16,820 nucleotides of DNA from an uncultured Eubacterium sp. (GTDB taxonomy: Bacteria; Bacillota; Clostridia; Oscillospirales; Acutalibacteraceae), in assembly GCA_902462495.1 (NCBI GenBank), contig CABQCC010000029.1:1-16820 (forward strand), given 5' to 3'. Below, one piece after another: positions 7,637 through 15,325 of the stretch. The notes beneath the pieces are model-generated. The model saw only the letters and a list, made by a program, of their open reading frames with translations, had not been told where the DNA came from and ran no database searches. Numbering within the stretch: position 1 is the stretch's first letter; each line of letters opens with the position of its first letter. The translations under genes were made by a program, and so were the position numbers.

Positions 7637-8258
7637 AAAACTCCTTTTCCAGCATCAAACAAATGCAATGATAAATCGGCAAATGATGCTCCTGTATCAT
7701 ATATGTTCTTGTTTGAGATGAACGAACTGTTACATCTGCAAGTTCACTCAAATTTGAATCTTTTGCTCCTGTTAAGCCTATTACCTTCATTCCGAGAGCC
7801 TTAGCGGTAACCGAAGCATATAGAATATTTTTTGAATTGCCTGAGGTTGATATTCCGAGAAACACATCATTTTTGTTCCCATAACCATTAACCTGTTGTG
7901 CAAATCCCAAAAGCGGTTCACAATCATTCAAATATGCAGACGAAAGTGACGGATGGCCGTCAAGTGCAATAGCAGGCAATGCCCCTTGCAAATTCTCGGC
8001 AAGCACTGTGCCCATTTCAGAATCTATCTGTTTTAATTTACTTTGCAATTTAGGAGAAAGATGACGAGCATTTTCAAATCCTTTCATCAATTCGCCTACA
8101 ATATGCTCGGAATCAGAAGCAGAACCTCCGTTTCCTGCAACCAAAAGCTTGCCGCCATTTGAAAAACAGGTTTTTAATATTTCAAATGCTTTCAAAATGT
8201 TTTCTCTTTGAGATTCCAGCTCAGGGTATCTTTCAATTAATATATCCAAATCATTCAT
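7626..8258 (-). CDS. gmhA: Sedoheptulose-7-phosphate isomerase (SIS domain)
   Basis: First heptose-specific step: sedoheptulose 7-phosphate to D-glycero-D-manno-heptose 7-phosphate. The protein is 210 residues from the start chosen, close to family size. SIS motifs are clear: LLVAGNGGSASDSEHIVGE, including the HxxxE pair, then GISTSGNSKN, and IQEHHLPIYH with Q and H eight apart, matching the GmhA zinc ligands. The frame is open to 8363, but the extension runs through a perfect promoter (8305-8333). The ATG at 8258 has GAGGGG 11 bases upstream and is preferred. It is the first gene of the five-gene operon, so pathway flux enters at the promoter-proximal end. Confidence 0.92.
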   Translation of the reverse strand: MNDLDILIERYPELESQRENILKAFEILKTCFSNGGKLLVAGNGGSASDSEHIVGELMKGFENARHLSPKLQSKLKQIDSEMGTVLAENLQGALPAIALDGHPSLSSAYLNDCEPLLGFAQQVNGYGNKNDVFLGISTSGNSKNILYASVTAKALGMKVIGLTGAKDSNLSELADVTVRSSQTRTYMIQEHHLPIYHCICLMLEKEFYGE

Positions 8259-8304
8259 ATTGTATAATCCCCTCAAAAATATTAAAAGTATGTTATACAA
8301 CTCT

Positions 8305-8333
8305 ATTATACATTTATATAGCCTTTTTGTCAA
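8305..8333 (-). promoter_or_regulatory. Perfect sigma-A promoter of the heptose operon
   Basis: On the minus strand TTGACA (8328-8333) and TATAAT (8305-8310) are exactly 17 bases apart. The predicted start is near 8298, giving a ~40-nt leader before gmhA. This predicts strong constitutive transcription. Confidence 0.88.
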
Positions 8334-8420
8334 TAATGCACATAAATTTTGTTTTTCAAGCATTTAAAGGCAAACACTTTTCACAAAAATAAACAATTTT
8401 ATATACATTAATATAAAACA

Positions 8421-8446
8421 AAAAGGATGGCCGAAGCCATCCTTTT
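8421..8446 (-). terminator. Terminator of ppdK
   Basis: An 11-bp stem (8421-8431 with 8436-8446) is capped, in the minus-strand RNA, by a C(UUCG)G tetraloop and followed by UUUUUGUUUU-like sequence. It begins 26 bases after the ppdK stop and shields the downstream heptose promoter from read-through. Confidence 0.9.
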
Positions 8447-8472
8447 ATTATTGATATTGCATTATGCGATGA

Positions 8473-11115
8473 TTAGTCGTTCATTTCAGCGATTGCTGCC
8501 TGAGCTGCTGCAAGGCGAGCGATAGGCACACGGAATGGTGAGCATGAAACATAGTCAAGACCAATCTTGTGGCAGAATTCAACTGATGTTGGGTCACCGC
8601 CGTGCTCACCGCAGATACCGCAGTGGAGTGATGGGCGGGTAGCCTTACCGTTCTTAACTGCCATTTCCATAAGCTGGCCAACACCTGTTGTGTCGAGTCT
8701 TGCGAATGGGTCGCTTTCAAAGATCTTCTTGTCATAGTAAGCGTTGAGGAACTTACCTGCGTCATCACGGCTGAAACCGTATGTCATCTGAGTAAGGTCG
8801 TTTGTACCGAAGCAGAAGAACTCAGCTTCCTTAGCGATGTCAGCTGCTGTAAGAGCTGCACGAGGAATCTCGATCATTGTACCAACTTCGTACTTCATTT
8901 CTACGCCTGCTGCTGCGATTTCTGCATCTGCAGTTGCAACAACGATATCCTTAACATACTTGAGTTCCTTAGCGTCACAAGCAAGAGGAATCATAATTTC
9001 AGGAGCTACTGTCCAATCAGGATGAGCCTTCTGAACATTGATAGCTGCACGGATAACAGCCTTTGTTTGCATCTTTGCAATTTCAGGATATGTAACTGCA
9101 AGACGGAGACCACGGTGACCCATCATTGGGTTGAACTCGTGAAGAGATGAGATGATAGCCTTGATGTCTTCTACAGACTTACCCTGAGCCTTTGCAAGCT
9201 TCTCGATGTCAGCTTCTTCAGTTGGAACGAACTCGTGAAGAGGTGGGTCCAAGAATCTGATTGTTACAGGACAACCCTCAAGTGCTTCATAAAGAGCCTC
9301 GAAGTCGCCTTGCTGATAAGGGAGAATCTTCTCAAGAGCAGCTTCTCTTTCTTCTACTGTGTCTGAGCAAATCATTTCTCTGAATGCAGCAATTCTGTCT
9401 TCTTCAAAGAACATATGCTCTGTACGGCAAAGACCGATACCTTCTGCGCCAAGCTCTCTTGCCTTCTTAGCGTCAGCAGGAGTATCAGCGTTTGTGCGAA
9501 CCTTAAGCTTTCTGAATTCGTCAGCCCAAGCCATAATTCTGCCGAATTCGCCTGCGATTTGAGCATCGGCTGTTTCGATAATACCGTCATAGATATTACC
9601 TGTTGAGCCGTCGATTGAAATATAATCACCTTCGTGGAATTCCTTGCCACCAAGTGTGAACTTCTTGTTTTCTTCATCCATGTTGATGTCGCCGCAGCCT
9701 GATACACAGCAAGTACCCATACCACGAGCAACAACGGCAGCGTGAGAAGTCATACCGCCACGAACTGTGAGGATACCCTGAGCAGCCTTCATACCTGTGA
9801 TGTCTTCAGGTGAAGTCTCAAGACGAACAAGGATAACCTTTTCGCCTCTTTCGTTCCAAACTTCTGCGTCTTCAGCTGTGAATACAACCTTACCGCAAGC
9901 AGCACCTGGAGAAGCGCCGAGACCCTTACCCATTGGAGTAGCAGCCTTGAGAGCAGCAGCGTCAAACTGTGGGTGGAGAAGTGTGTCGAGGTTACGAGGG
10001 TCAATCATAGCAACTGCTTCTGCAGGAGTCTTGTGACCTTCATCAACGAGATCGCAAGCGATCTTAAGAGCAGCAGGAGCTGTTCTCTTACCGTTACGGC
10101 ACTGAAGCATATAGAGCTTCTTGTTTTCTACTGTGAATTCCATATCCTGCATATCGTGGTAGTGATTTTCAAGAGTTTCACATACATCGAGGAACTGAGC
10201 GTATGCTTCAGGGAATTCTTGTTCCATCTGAGCGATTGGCATTGGTGTACGAACACCTGCTACTACGTCCTCGCCCTGTGCATTGATAAGGAATTCACCC
10301 ATCAACTTATTTTCACCGGTTGCAGGGTCACGAGTGAAGGCAACACCTGTACCTGATTGATTATTAAGGTTACCGAATACCATAGGCATTACGTTAACAG
10401 CAGTACCCCATGAATATGGAATATCGTTATCTCTACGATAAACATTTGCACGAGGGTTGTCCCATGAACGGAATACAGCTTCGATAGCAAGCTTGAGCTG
10501 CTCAACAGGGTCTGATGGGAAGTCTGAACCGAGTTGCTTCTTGTACTCAGCCTTGAACTGTGTTGCAAGTTCCTTGAGGTCAGCAGCAGTAAGTTCTACG
10601 TCGTACTGAACGCCTTTTTCTTCCTTCATCTTGTCGATAAGTTGCTCAAAATACTTCTTACCAACTTCCATAACTACATCAGAGAACATCTGGATGAATC
10701 TTCTGTATGAGTCATATACGAAACGCTCGAAAGCAGGGTCATCGTTGCCTGCGATCATTGTTGCAACTACTTCGTCGTTAAGACCAAGGTTGAGGATAGT
10801 ATCCATCATACCAGGCATTGATGCTCTTGCACCTGAACGAACAGAAACGAGGAGAGGATTTTGCTTATCACCGAACTTCTTGCCGTTGATTTCTTCCATC
10901 TTCTTAACGCCGTCCATAACCTGAGTCATGATTTCGTCATTGATTTTACGACCATCTTCGTAATACTGTGTACAAGCCTCTGTTGTAACAGTGAAGCCCT
11001 GTGGTACAGGAAGACCGATCTTGGTCATCTCTGCAAGGTTTGCGCCCTTACCACCAAGCAAATTACGCATGGTCATGTCGCCTTCTTCAAACATGTATAC
11101 CCATTTGTTTGACAT
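8473..11115 (-). CDS. ppdK: Pyruvate, phosphate dikinase
   Basis: Interconverts pyruvate, ATP and phosphate with phosphoenolpyruvate, AMP and pyrophosphate; in clostridia it usually serves PPi-linked glycolysis or gluconeogenesis. At 880 residues it matches the well-known Clostridium symbiosum enzyme. Domain order: N-terminal ATP-grasp (from LLGGKGANLAEM at 19-30 and SVRSGARASMPGMMDT at 91-106), swivelling phosphohistidine domain with GGMTSHAAVVARG at 453-465 (His458), and C-terminal PEP/pyruvate TIM barrel with catalytic cysteine in LHCGICGEHGGDP (Cys832). ATG at 11115 has a strong AGGAGGT site. Monocistronic, divergent from glmU, with its own promoter and terminator. Codon use is visibly more biased and less AT-rich than the adjacent heptose operon, consistent with high expression. 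Confidence 0.98.
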   Translation of the reverse strand: MSNKWVYMFEEGDMTMRNLLGGKGANLAEMTKIGLPVPQGFTVTTEACTQYYEDGRKINDEIMTQVMDGVKKMEEINGKKFGDKQNPLLVSVRSGARASMPGMMDTILNLGLNDEVVATMIAGNDDPAFERFVYDSYRRFIQMFSDVVMEVGKKYFEQLIDKMKEEKGVQYDVELTAADLKELATQFKAEYKKQLGSDFPSDPVEQLKLAIEAVFRSWDNPRANVYRRDNDIPYSWGTAVNVMPMVFGNLNNQSGTGVAFTRDPATGENKLMGEFLINAQGEDVVAGVRTPMPIAQMEQEFPEAYAQFLDVCETLENHYHDMQDMEFTVENKKLYMLQCRNGKRTAPAALKIACDLVDEGHKTPAEAVAMIDPRNLDTLLHPQFDAAALKAATPMGKGLGASPGAACGKVVFTAEDAEVWNERGEKVILVRLETSPEDITGMKAAQGILTVRGGMTSHAAVVARGMGTCCVSGCGDINMDEENKKFTLGGKEFHEGDYISIDGSTGNIYDGIIETADAQIAGEFGRIMAWADEFRKLKVRTNADTPADAKKARELGAEGIGLCRTEHMFFEEDRIAAFREMICSDTVEEREAALEKILPYQQGDFEALYEALEGCPVTIRFLDPPLHEFVPTEEADIEKLAKAQGKSVEDIKAIISSLHEFNPMMGHRGLRLAVTYPEIAKMQTKAVIRAAINVQKAHPDWTVAPEIMIPLACDAKELKYVKDIVVATADAEIAAAGVEMKYEVGTMIEIPRAALTAADIAKEAEFFCFGTNDLTQMTYGFSRDDAGKFLNAYYDKKIFESDPFARLDTTGVGQLMEMAVKNGKATRPSLHCGICGEHGGDPTSVEFCHKIGLDYVSCSPFRVPIARLAAAQAAIAEMND

Positions 11116-11151
11116 TTGAGTTACCTCCTAAAATATTAAATACATTGTTGT

Positions 11152-11184
11152 TTATTCTGCGGAAAATACGACAACGCAGAATAA
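11152..11184 (-). promoter_or_regulatory. 5'-leader hairpin of ppdK mRNA
   Basis: A perfect 10-bp inverted repeat, TTATTCTGCG (11152-11161) with CGCAGAATAA (11175-11184), with a 13-nt loop, begins about 3 nt after the predicted ppdK transcription start. It has no U-run, so it is not a terminator. It may stabilise the mRNA 5' end or be an operator. Confidence 0.5.
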
Positions 11185-11193
11185 TCCGATAAA

Positions 11194-11222
11194 AGTATAA
11201 CATAGAACAACCGCAATTTCAA
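11194..11222 (-). promoter_or_regulatory. Sigma-A promoter of ppdK
   Basis: On the minus strand TTGAAA (11217-11222), a 17-base spacer and TATACT (11194-11199). Predicted start near 11187; leader about 70 nt. Confidence 0.72.
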
Positions 11223-11271
11223 ACATTTTTTTGAATATTTAAGGAATAATTATAAATATACTATAAAACGG

Positions 11272-11300
11272 TTGAAAATTCGGTGGAAAAGGTGCATAAT
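11272..11300 (+). promoter_or_regulatory. Sigma-A promoter of glmU-vanW
   Basis: TTGAAA (11272-11277), a 17-base spacer and CATAAT (11295-11300). Predicted start near 11307, about 40 nt before glmU. It is divergent from the ppdK promoter, with about 50 AT-rich bases between them. Confidence 0.65.
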
Positions 11301-11347
11301 ATAGCCAACTGATATTTATTTACTACTATCGAAAGAGGTTAATTTAT

Positions 11348-12736
11348 ATGAAGTGTGCAATCATACTTGCAGGCGGCAAGGGAACAAGAATGAAAACGGA
11401 CGCACCAAAAGTTATGTGCGAGGTTATATTTGAACCGATGATTAAATATGTTGTTGACGCTGTAAAGGAGGCAGGCGCCGAAGATGTCTGCGTTATCACA
11501 GGATACAGACACGACATTGTTGAGGGCTGGCTTGCAAACTACGACAGCAACATCAAAACAGCACTTCAAGAGCCACAGCTCGGCACGGGACACGCTGTTA
11601 TGCAGGCAAGAGAATTTATCTCTGCCCACAAGGATGACGACATTTTGATTCTCAACGGTGACGGTCCGCTTATGGATGCCGAAACGATGAACAAGGCATA
11701 TGAATACCACAAGGAAAACGACAACGCAATCACCCTCATTTCCGCTATTGTTGAGGACACAAACGGAATCGGTCACATCAAGCGTGACGAAAACGGTGTG
11801 CTTGAGCGTATCATTGAGCACAAAGACGCAAACGAGGAGCAGAAAAAAATCAACGAATCAAATGCGGGAACATATTGGTTCAAGGGAAGCGAGCTTCTCT
11901 ATGCGCTTGACCACATTACAAACGAAAACGCACAAAACGAATACTATCTCACAGACAGCCTTGAAATCCTCATCAAAAAAGGCGAGAACGCAGGCGCATA
12001 CATCTGCGAGAACAACGAAACCGTTTTGGGTGCAAACGACAGAAAACAGCTCAACATTCTCAACAACATTATGAGAAGAAACATCAACGACAATCATATG
12101 ACAAACGGCGTTGACATTCCTTGCACAGACGGTGTTATGATTGGCAAGGATGTAAAAATCGGCTCATCAACAAGAATTTTGCCAAACACAATCATCATCG
12201 GCAACACCGTAATCGGTGACAACTGCGTTATCGGTCCAAACACTTGGATTGACAACTCAAACATCGGCAACGATGTTGTTCTTGACAACTGCAAAATCAC
12301 CGATTCGGCAATCGAGGACGGTGTTGACTGCGGTCCGTTTGTTAAGGTAAGAGCAAACAGCGTGCTCAAAAAGGGCGTGCACATCGGCAACTTTGTTGAG
12401 GTTAAAAATTCAGTTGTCGGCGAGGGCACAAAGAGTGCTCACCTCACCTACATCGGCGACAGCGATGTGGGAAGCAATGTAAACTTCGGCTGTGGCACAG
12501 TAACCTGCAACTATGACGGCAAGGTTAAATCAAGATGCGAAATCGGTGACGGTGCGTTCATCGGTTGCAACACAAACCTTATCGCTCCCGTTAAGGTGGG
12601 CGAAATGGCATACATTGCGGCAGGCTCAACAATCACCGACAACATCCCTGACGAAGCACTTTCTATTGCAAGAGCAAGACAAGTGAACAAAGAGGGCTGG
12701 GTTGCCGAGAAAAAGCCATACAAAAATCAAAAATAA
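11348..12736 (+). CDS. glmU: Bifunctional GlcN-1-P acetyltransferase / GlcNAc-1-P uridyltransferase
   Basis: Makes UDP-GlcNAc, precursor of peptidoglycan and wall polymers, in two steps. The protein has 462 residues, the usual length. The N-terminal pyrophosphorylase domain (about 1-230) shows LAGGKGTRM (7-15), QLGTGHA (77-83) and ILNGDGPL with Asp105. A linker is followed by a left-handed beta-helix of hexapeptide repeats (about 255-450) with HIGNFVEVK (345-353), SAHLTYIGD containing the acetyltransferase His365, and TCNYDG (386-391). The conserved PKVLHPVAGKPM segment reads PKVMCEVIFEPM, a mild divergence. ATG 11348 has an AAAGAGG site. It is followed 15-18 bases later by the VanW gene, so the two are probably cotranscribed. 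Confidence 0.97.
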   Translation: MKCAIILAGGKGTRMKTDAPKVMCEVIFEPMIKYVVDAVKEAGAEDVCVITGYRHDIVEGWLANYDSNIKTALQEPQLGTGHAVMQAREFISAHKDDDILILNGDGPLMDAETMNKAYEYHKENDNAITLISAIVEDTNGIGHIKRDENGVLERIIEHKDANEEQKKINESNAGTYWFKGSELLYALDHITNENAQNEYYLTDSLEILIKKGENAGAYICENNETVLGANDRKQLNILNNIMRRNINDNHMTNGVDIPCTDGVMIGKDVKIGSSTRILPNTIIIGNTVIGDNCVIGPNTWIDNSNIGNDVVLDNCKITDSAIEDGVDCGPFVKVRANSVLKKGVHIGNFVEVKNSVVGEGTKSAHLTYIGDSDVGSNVNFGCGTVTCNYDGKVKSRCEIGDGAFIGCNTNLIAPVKVGEMAYIAAGSTITDNIPDEALSIARARQVNKEGWVAEKKPYKNQK

Positions 12737-12754
12737 AACAAAGGCACATTTGTG

Positions 12755-13627
12755 ATGAAAAATAAAAGAAGCAAAAATATAATTGCGGTTTTGCTTGTAT
12801 TAACCATTATCATCTGCACAGTTACAGGCTGTACGGCAGGCGGTGGCGAGGAGGAGAAAACAAGCGAAACAACAACCACGACTACAACCAAACCTACCAC
12901 AACGGAGGATTTGGAAACAACATTCAGAGAAAGCAACACGATGAAAGTTTATCCCGGCTTGTCGAAAGACAGCGAGGGCGACTATCCGTACGAGCTTGCA
13001 ACATACACTTCTTATTACCGTTCGAGTGACGAAACAAGAACGGCAAACCTCAAGGCGGCAGTCGGCAAGCTGAACAACATCAAAATTCCTGATGATGCGG
13101 TGTTCTCGTTCAACCAAACGGTCGGCAAGCGAACAATCACGGCAGGCTACAAAACAGCAAAGGTCATCAACGGCGGCGAATTTGTGGACGGACTCGGCGG
13201 CGGTGTTTGTCAAGTCAGCTCCACCCTGTTTGAGTGCGTGCTCCGTGCGAATGTTGAAATTGTGTACAGAACAAACCATTCGCTTGAAATCGGATATGTT
13301 CCGCTCGGCGGAGATGCCACGGTGCAATGGAACAGCAAGGACTTCAAGTTCAAAAACAATCTTGGCTGTGATGTCAGAATAAAGATGACTTGCGAAGGCG
13401 GAAAGCTCACTTGCAAGCTCTACGGCAAGAAAGATGTGAAGCCAAACAATGTGAAAATCAACATCAAAAAAGACGGCGAGCAATACATCCTGACAAGAAC
13501 GGTTGACGGCAAGCAAAACTACCGAACGGTCAGCAAATACAGCAAGCCGAAACCGACCACAACCGAGAAAAAAGACAAGGACAAGAAAGACAAAAAAGAC
13601 AAGAAAACCACAACTAAAAAGGCATAA
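12755..13627 (+). CDS. VanW family lipoprotein
   Basis: Predicted surface lipoprotein of about 290 residues. A basic N-terminus, a hydrophobic stretch and a VTGC lipobox (cysteine at residue 26) are followed by an acidic and Thr-rich tether. The VanW domain (about 70-210) carries DAVFSFNQTVG, then GGGVCQVSSTLF, the family signature. VanW proteins occur in vancomycin-resistance loci and widely in Firmicutes; their biochemical role is not established, though a peptidoglycan-linked function is suspected. The C-terminus is a Lys/Thr/Asp-rich tail (KKDKDKKDKKDKK), likely disordered and possibly binding anionic wall polymer. Start: ATG 12755 or GTG 12752, one codon apart, both served by AAAGG. No van ligase genes are nearby, so this is not a vancomycin-resistance cluster. 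Confidence 0.9.
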   Translation: MKNKRSKNIIAVLLVLTIIICTVTGCTAGGGEEEKTSETTTTTTTKPTTTEDLETTFRESNTMKVYPGLSKDSEGDYPYELATYTSYYRSSDETRTANLKAAVGKLNNIKIPDDAVFSFNQTVGKRTITAGYKTAKVINGGEFVDGLGGGVCQVSSTLFECVLRANVEIVYRTNHSLEIGYVPLGGDATVQWNSKDFKFKNNLGCDVRIKMTCEGGKLTCKLYGKKDVKPNNVKINIKKDGEQYILTRTVDGKQNYRTVSKYSKPKPTTTEKKDKDKKDKKDKKTTTKKA

Positions 13628-13631
13628 AAAT

Positions 13632-13662
13632 GAGCAGGCAAGGAACGAATCCTTACCTGCTC
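13632..13662 (+). terminator. Bidirectional terminator between vanW and the glucosaminidase gene
   Basis: GAGCAGG (13632-13638) pairs with CCTGCTC (13656-13662) and AAGGA (13640-13644) with TCCTT (13650-13654), with one C/A mismatch and a 5-nt loop. T-rich sequence follows on the plus strand, and ATTTTTA on the minus strand, serving both convergent genes. Confidence 0.85.
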
Positions 13663-13684
13663 TTATATTTATAATAGGTATATA

Positions 13685-15166
13685 TTATTTAGAAGTCTTT
13701 GCTTTGATGTTTGACCACGGTCCGTAATATGTTTTGCCGCCTGCCTTTTTGTAGGCTCTGATTCTTACATAATACTTTGTGCCCTTGGTGAAGTTTTTGC
13801 CTGTATAGGTAACCTTTGACCTGCCTTTTGTGGTTGTCTTTGCAACAACTTTCTTGAACTTCTTGTCCTTTGCCCAATAAATTTGGTAGCCTGTTGCAGA
13901 GGTTGAGCACTTGTTCCACTTTGCCTTAATCTTGTGACCTTTAAGTGCGGTAAGGCTTGTGAGTTTAACCTTTGCAGGGGTGTAGTTCTTTGTTGTGGTT
14001 GTCGGAGCTGTTGTTGTGACCGAATCATCATTCGGCATATTGTTGAAAACAGGAATGTAGAATGTGTGAGCACTGTTGAGAAGTCCTGCATTTGCATATC
14101 CGCTGTAAAGATGATAGCCCTCACTTGCCGCACCGCTGACATTTGTCATATACTCGTGTCTGTACAAATTGCCCGACTGAGCATTAACATTAAATTTTTG
14201 CAAATACATTGTGAACTGATATGTAAGATAGCCGTTGGCAATGTACTTTGCACCGTAATAAATAGCCTTGTTAGGGTCTGTCCACGGTCTGCCATAATTG
14301 CCCATATAAGTTGTGTTTACATCCGATTTAAAGATATAGCCTGTTTCTTTTTCCTCATACTTGCCGTTTGGAAGTTCGTTATAAAGAGTAACTCTGTAGA
14401 AATCGCCTACTTCGTCAATATAAGTCATACGCTGACCGTTTTCAACACTTACAATAGGCATTGCTGTTACATCAGGTTTGTCATAAATCACGGTATCCTT
14501 GTTTGCCTTTAAAAATCCTGCCGCCCAAGCAAGACCATCCGAAGCGGTTGTGTAAGCACCGATATTGAAATAATTATAAATGCCTTTGAACGGCTCTTTT
14601 GTTCCGCAAACAGCGGTTGCAGAATTGCTTGTGCCTCCGTTTTCCTGACGAATTTTTGCAGCGATATAGTTGGCACTCAAGTTTGTGTCGTTGGATGCCT
14701 TAATCATTGCATTTGCATACGATGGCACATCGTCAACAATTTTCAACACACCCTGTGTGTCAAGATAAGTAATCTTGCTGTTTGCCATCCAAGTTTTTTT
14801 GAGAATGGCGTTTACACCTGAAACAGACTGAACGGCATCGCTCTTTCTGATGCTTTCAAACTGAAAAACATATTTTTCATTGAGCCAATTGCGAGGGTCG
14901 AGATAAGCTCTGAGATTTTCCTCCGTTGTAGGTGTTCCCGACAATTCGCCTTTGACAGCGTCATCAAAATCAAGACCTGTTTTGAACGCAACAAACTTCC
15001 AATTTGGATGAGCCTTTTGCAAGCTTGCCAAATCCTCAATATATGATTCAGGGAAACCCTGTGCTCTCAAATTATCTTCAACTGTTCCTGCCTGAGCAAC
15101 CGTGCCGACAGCGACGCTTGAAACAAACATTACAGCCGACAGCACAAGCGAAATAAACTTTTTCAT
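13685..15166 (-). CDS. Secreted N-acetylglucosaminidase (peptidoglycan hydrolase) with SH3-like insert and C-terminal Fn3-like domain
   Basis: Predicted exported cell-wall hydrolase of the LytD/GH73-like endo-beta-N-acetylglucosaminidase family, 493 residues. Signal peptide 1-26 ends at VAQA. The catalytic region begins around 80 (LRAYLDPRNWL) and includes IRQENGG with the likely catalytic Glu175, then YNYFNIGAY (198-205). Residues about 222-286 look like a bacterial SH3 domain (VIYDK ... GDFYRVTL ... TGYIFKSDV), after which the catalytic fold resumes at YGRPWTDPNKAI and continues to about 345 (YLQKFNV, HEYMTNV). A Thr-rich linker (383-392) leads to an Fn3-like domain (398-493). The 30-codon upstream extension of the frame crosses the promoter; ATG 15166 has a perfect AGGAGGT site. 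Convergent with vanW. Confidence 0.9.
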   Translation of the reverse strand: MKKFISLVLSAVMFVSSVAVGTVAQAGTVEDNLRAQGFPESYIEDLASLQKAHPNWKFVAFKTGLDFDDAVKGELSGTPTTEENLRAYLDPRNWLNEKYVFQFESIRKSDAVQSVSGVNAILKKTWMANSKITYLDTQGVLKIVDDVPSYANAMIKASNDTNLSANYIAAKIRQENGGTSNSATAVCGTKEPFKGIYNYFNIGAYTTASDGLAWAAGFLKANKDTVIYDKPDVTAMPIVSVENGQRMTYIDEVGDFYRVTLYNELPNGKYEEKETGYIFKSDVNTTYMGNYGRPWTDPNKAIYYGAKYIANGYLTYQFTMYLQKFNVNAQSGNLYRHEYMTNVSGAASEGYHLYSGYANAGLLNSAHTFYIPVFNNMPNDDSVTTTAPTTTTKNYTPAKVKLTSLTALKGHKIKAKWNKCSTSATGYQIYWAKDKKFKKVVAKTTTKGRSKVTYTGKNFTKGTKYYVRIRAYKKAGGKTYYGPWSNIKAKTSK

Positions 15167-15197
15167 TTTGTACCTCCTGTGTAGCACATTCAAATTA

Positions 15198-15210
15198 TTA
15201 CAATTTGTAA
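15198..15210. promoter_or_regulatory. Palindrome in the glucosaminidase leader
   Basis: TTACAATTTGTAA is a 13-base palindrome around a central base, just downstream of the predicted start of the leftward transcript. It could be a repressor operator, or simply AT-rich coincidence. Confidence 0.3.
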
Positions 15211-15222
15211 CTTTATGCCTAT

Positions 15223-15251
15223 ATATTATCACAGATTGTAAAAAAACGCAA
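15223..15251 (-). promoter_or_regulatory. Promoter of the glucosaminidase gene
   Basis: On the minus strand TTGCGT (15246-15251), 17 bases, then TAATAT (15223-15228) with an extended TG one base upstream. Predicted start near 15216. Confidence 0.6.
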
Positions 15252-15272
15252 CACACTAAATTTTGTTATCGA

Positions 15273-15301
15273 TGGAAATTGAGCGCAAGATGTGGTATAA
15301 T
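15273..15301 (+). promoter_or_regulatory. Promoter of the thioredoxin-reductase-like gene
   Basis: TGGAAA (15273-15278), 17 bases, TATAAT (15296-15301) with an extended TGG immediately upstream. It lies inside the in-frame 5' extension of the ORF, which argues for the downstream start at 15326. Confidence 0.65.
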
Positions 15302-15325
15302 ACATATTATAAAGGAAGTGACGCT

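Noticed and set aside
8259..8363. N-terminal extension of GmhA to 245 residues
   Set aside because: It reads through a perfect promoter and its own leader; the ATG at 8258 has a good ribosome binding site and family-like N-terminus.
12755..13627. Vancomycin-resistance cluster, suggested by the VanW homologue
   Set aside because: No D-Ala-D-Lac ligase, VanH, VanX or two-component genes are present; VanW-domain lipoproteins are common in susceptible Firmicutes.
13685..15256. Upstream start for the glucosaminidase (to 15256)
   Set aside because: It places 30 residues before a clear signal peptide and overlaps the promoter; ATG 15166 has a perfect AGGAGGT.
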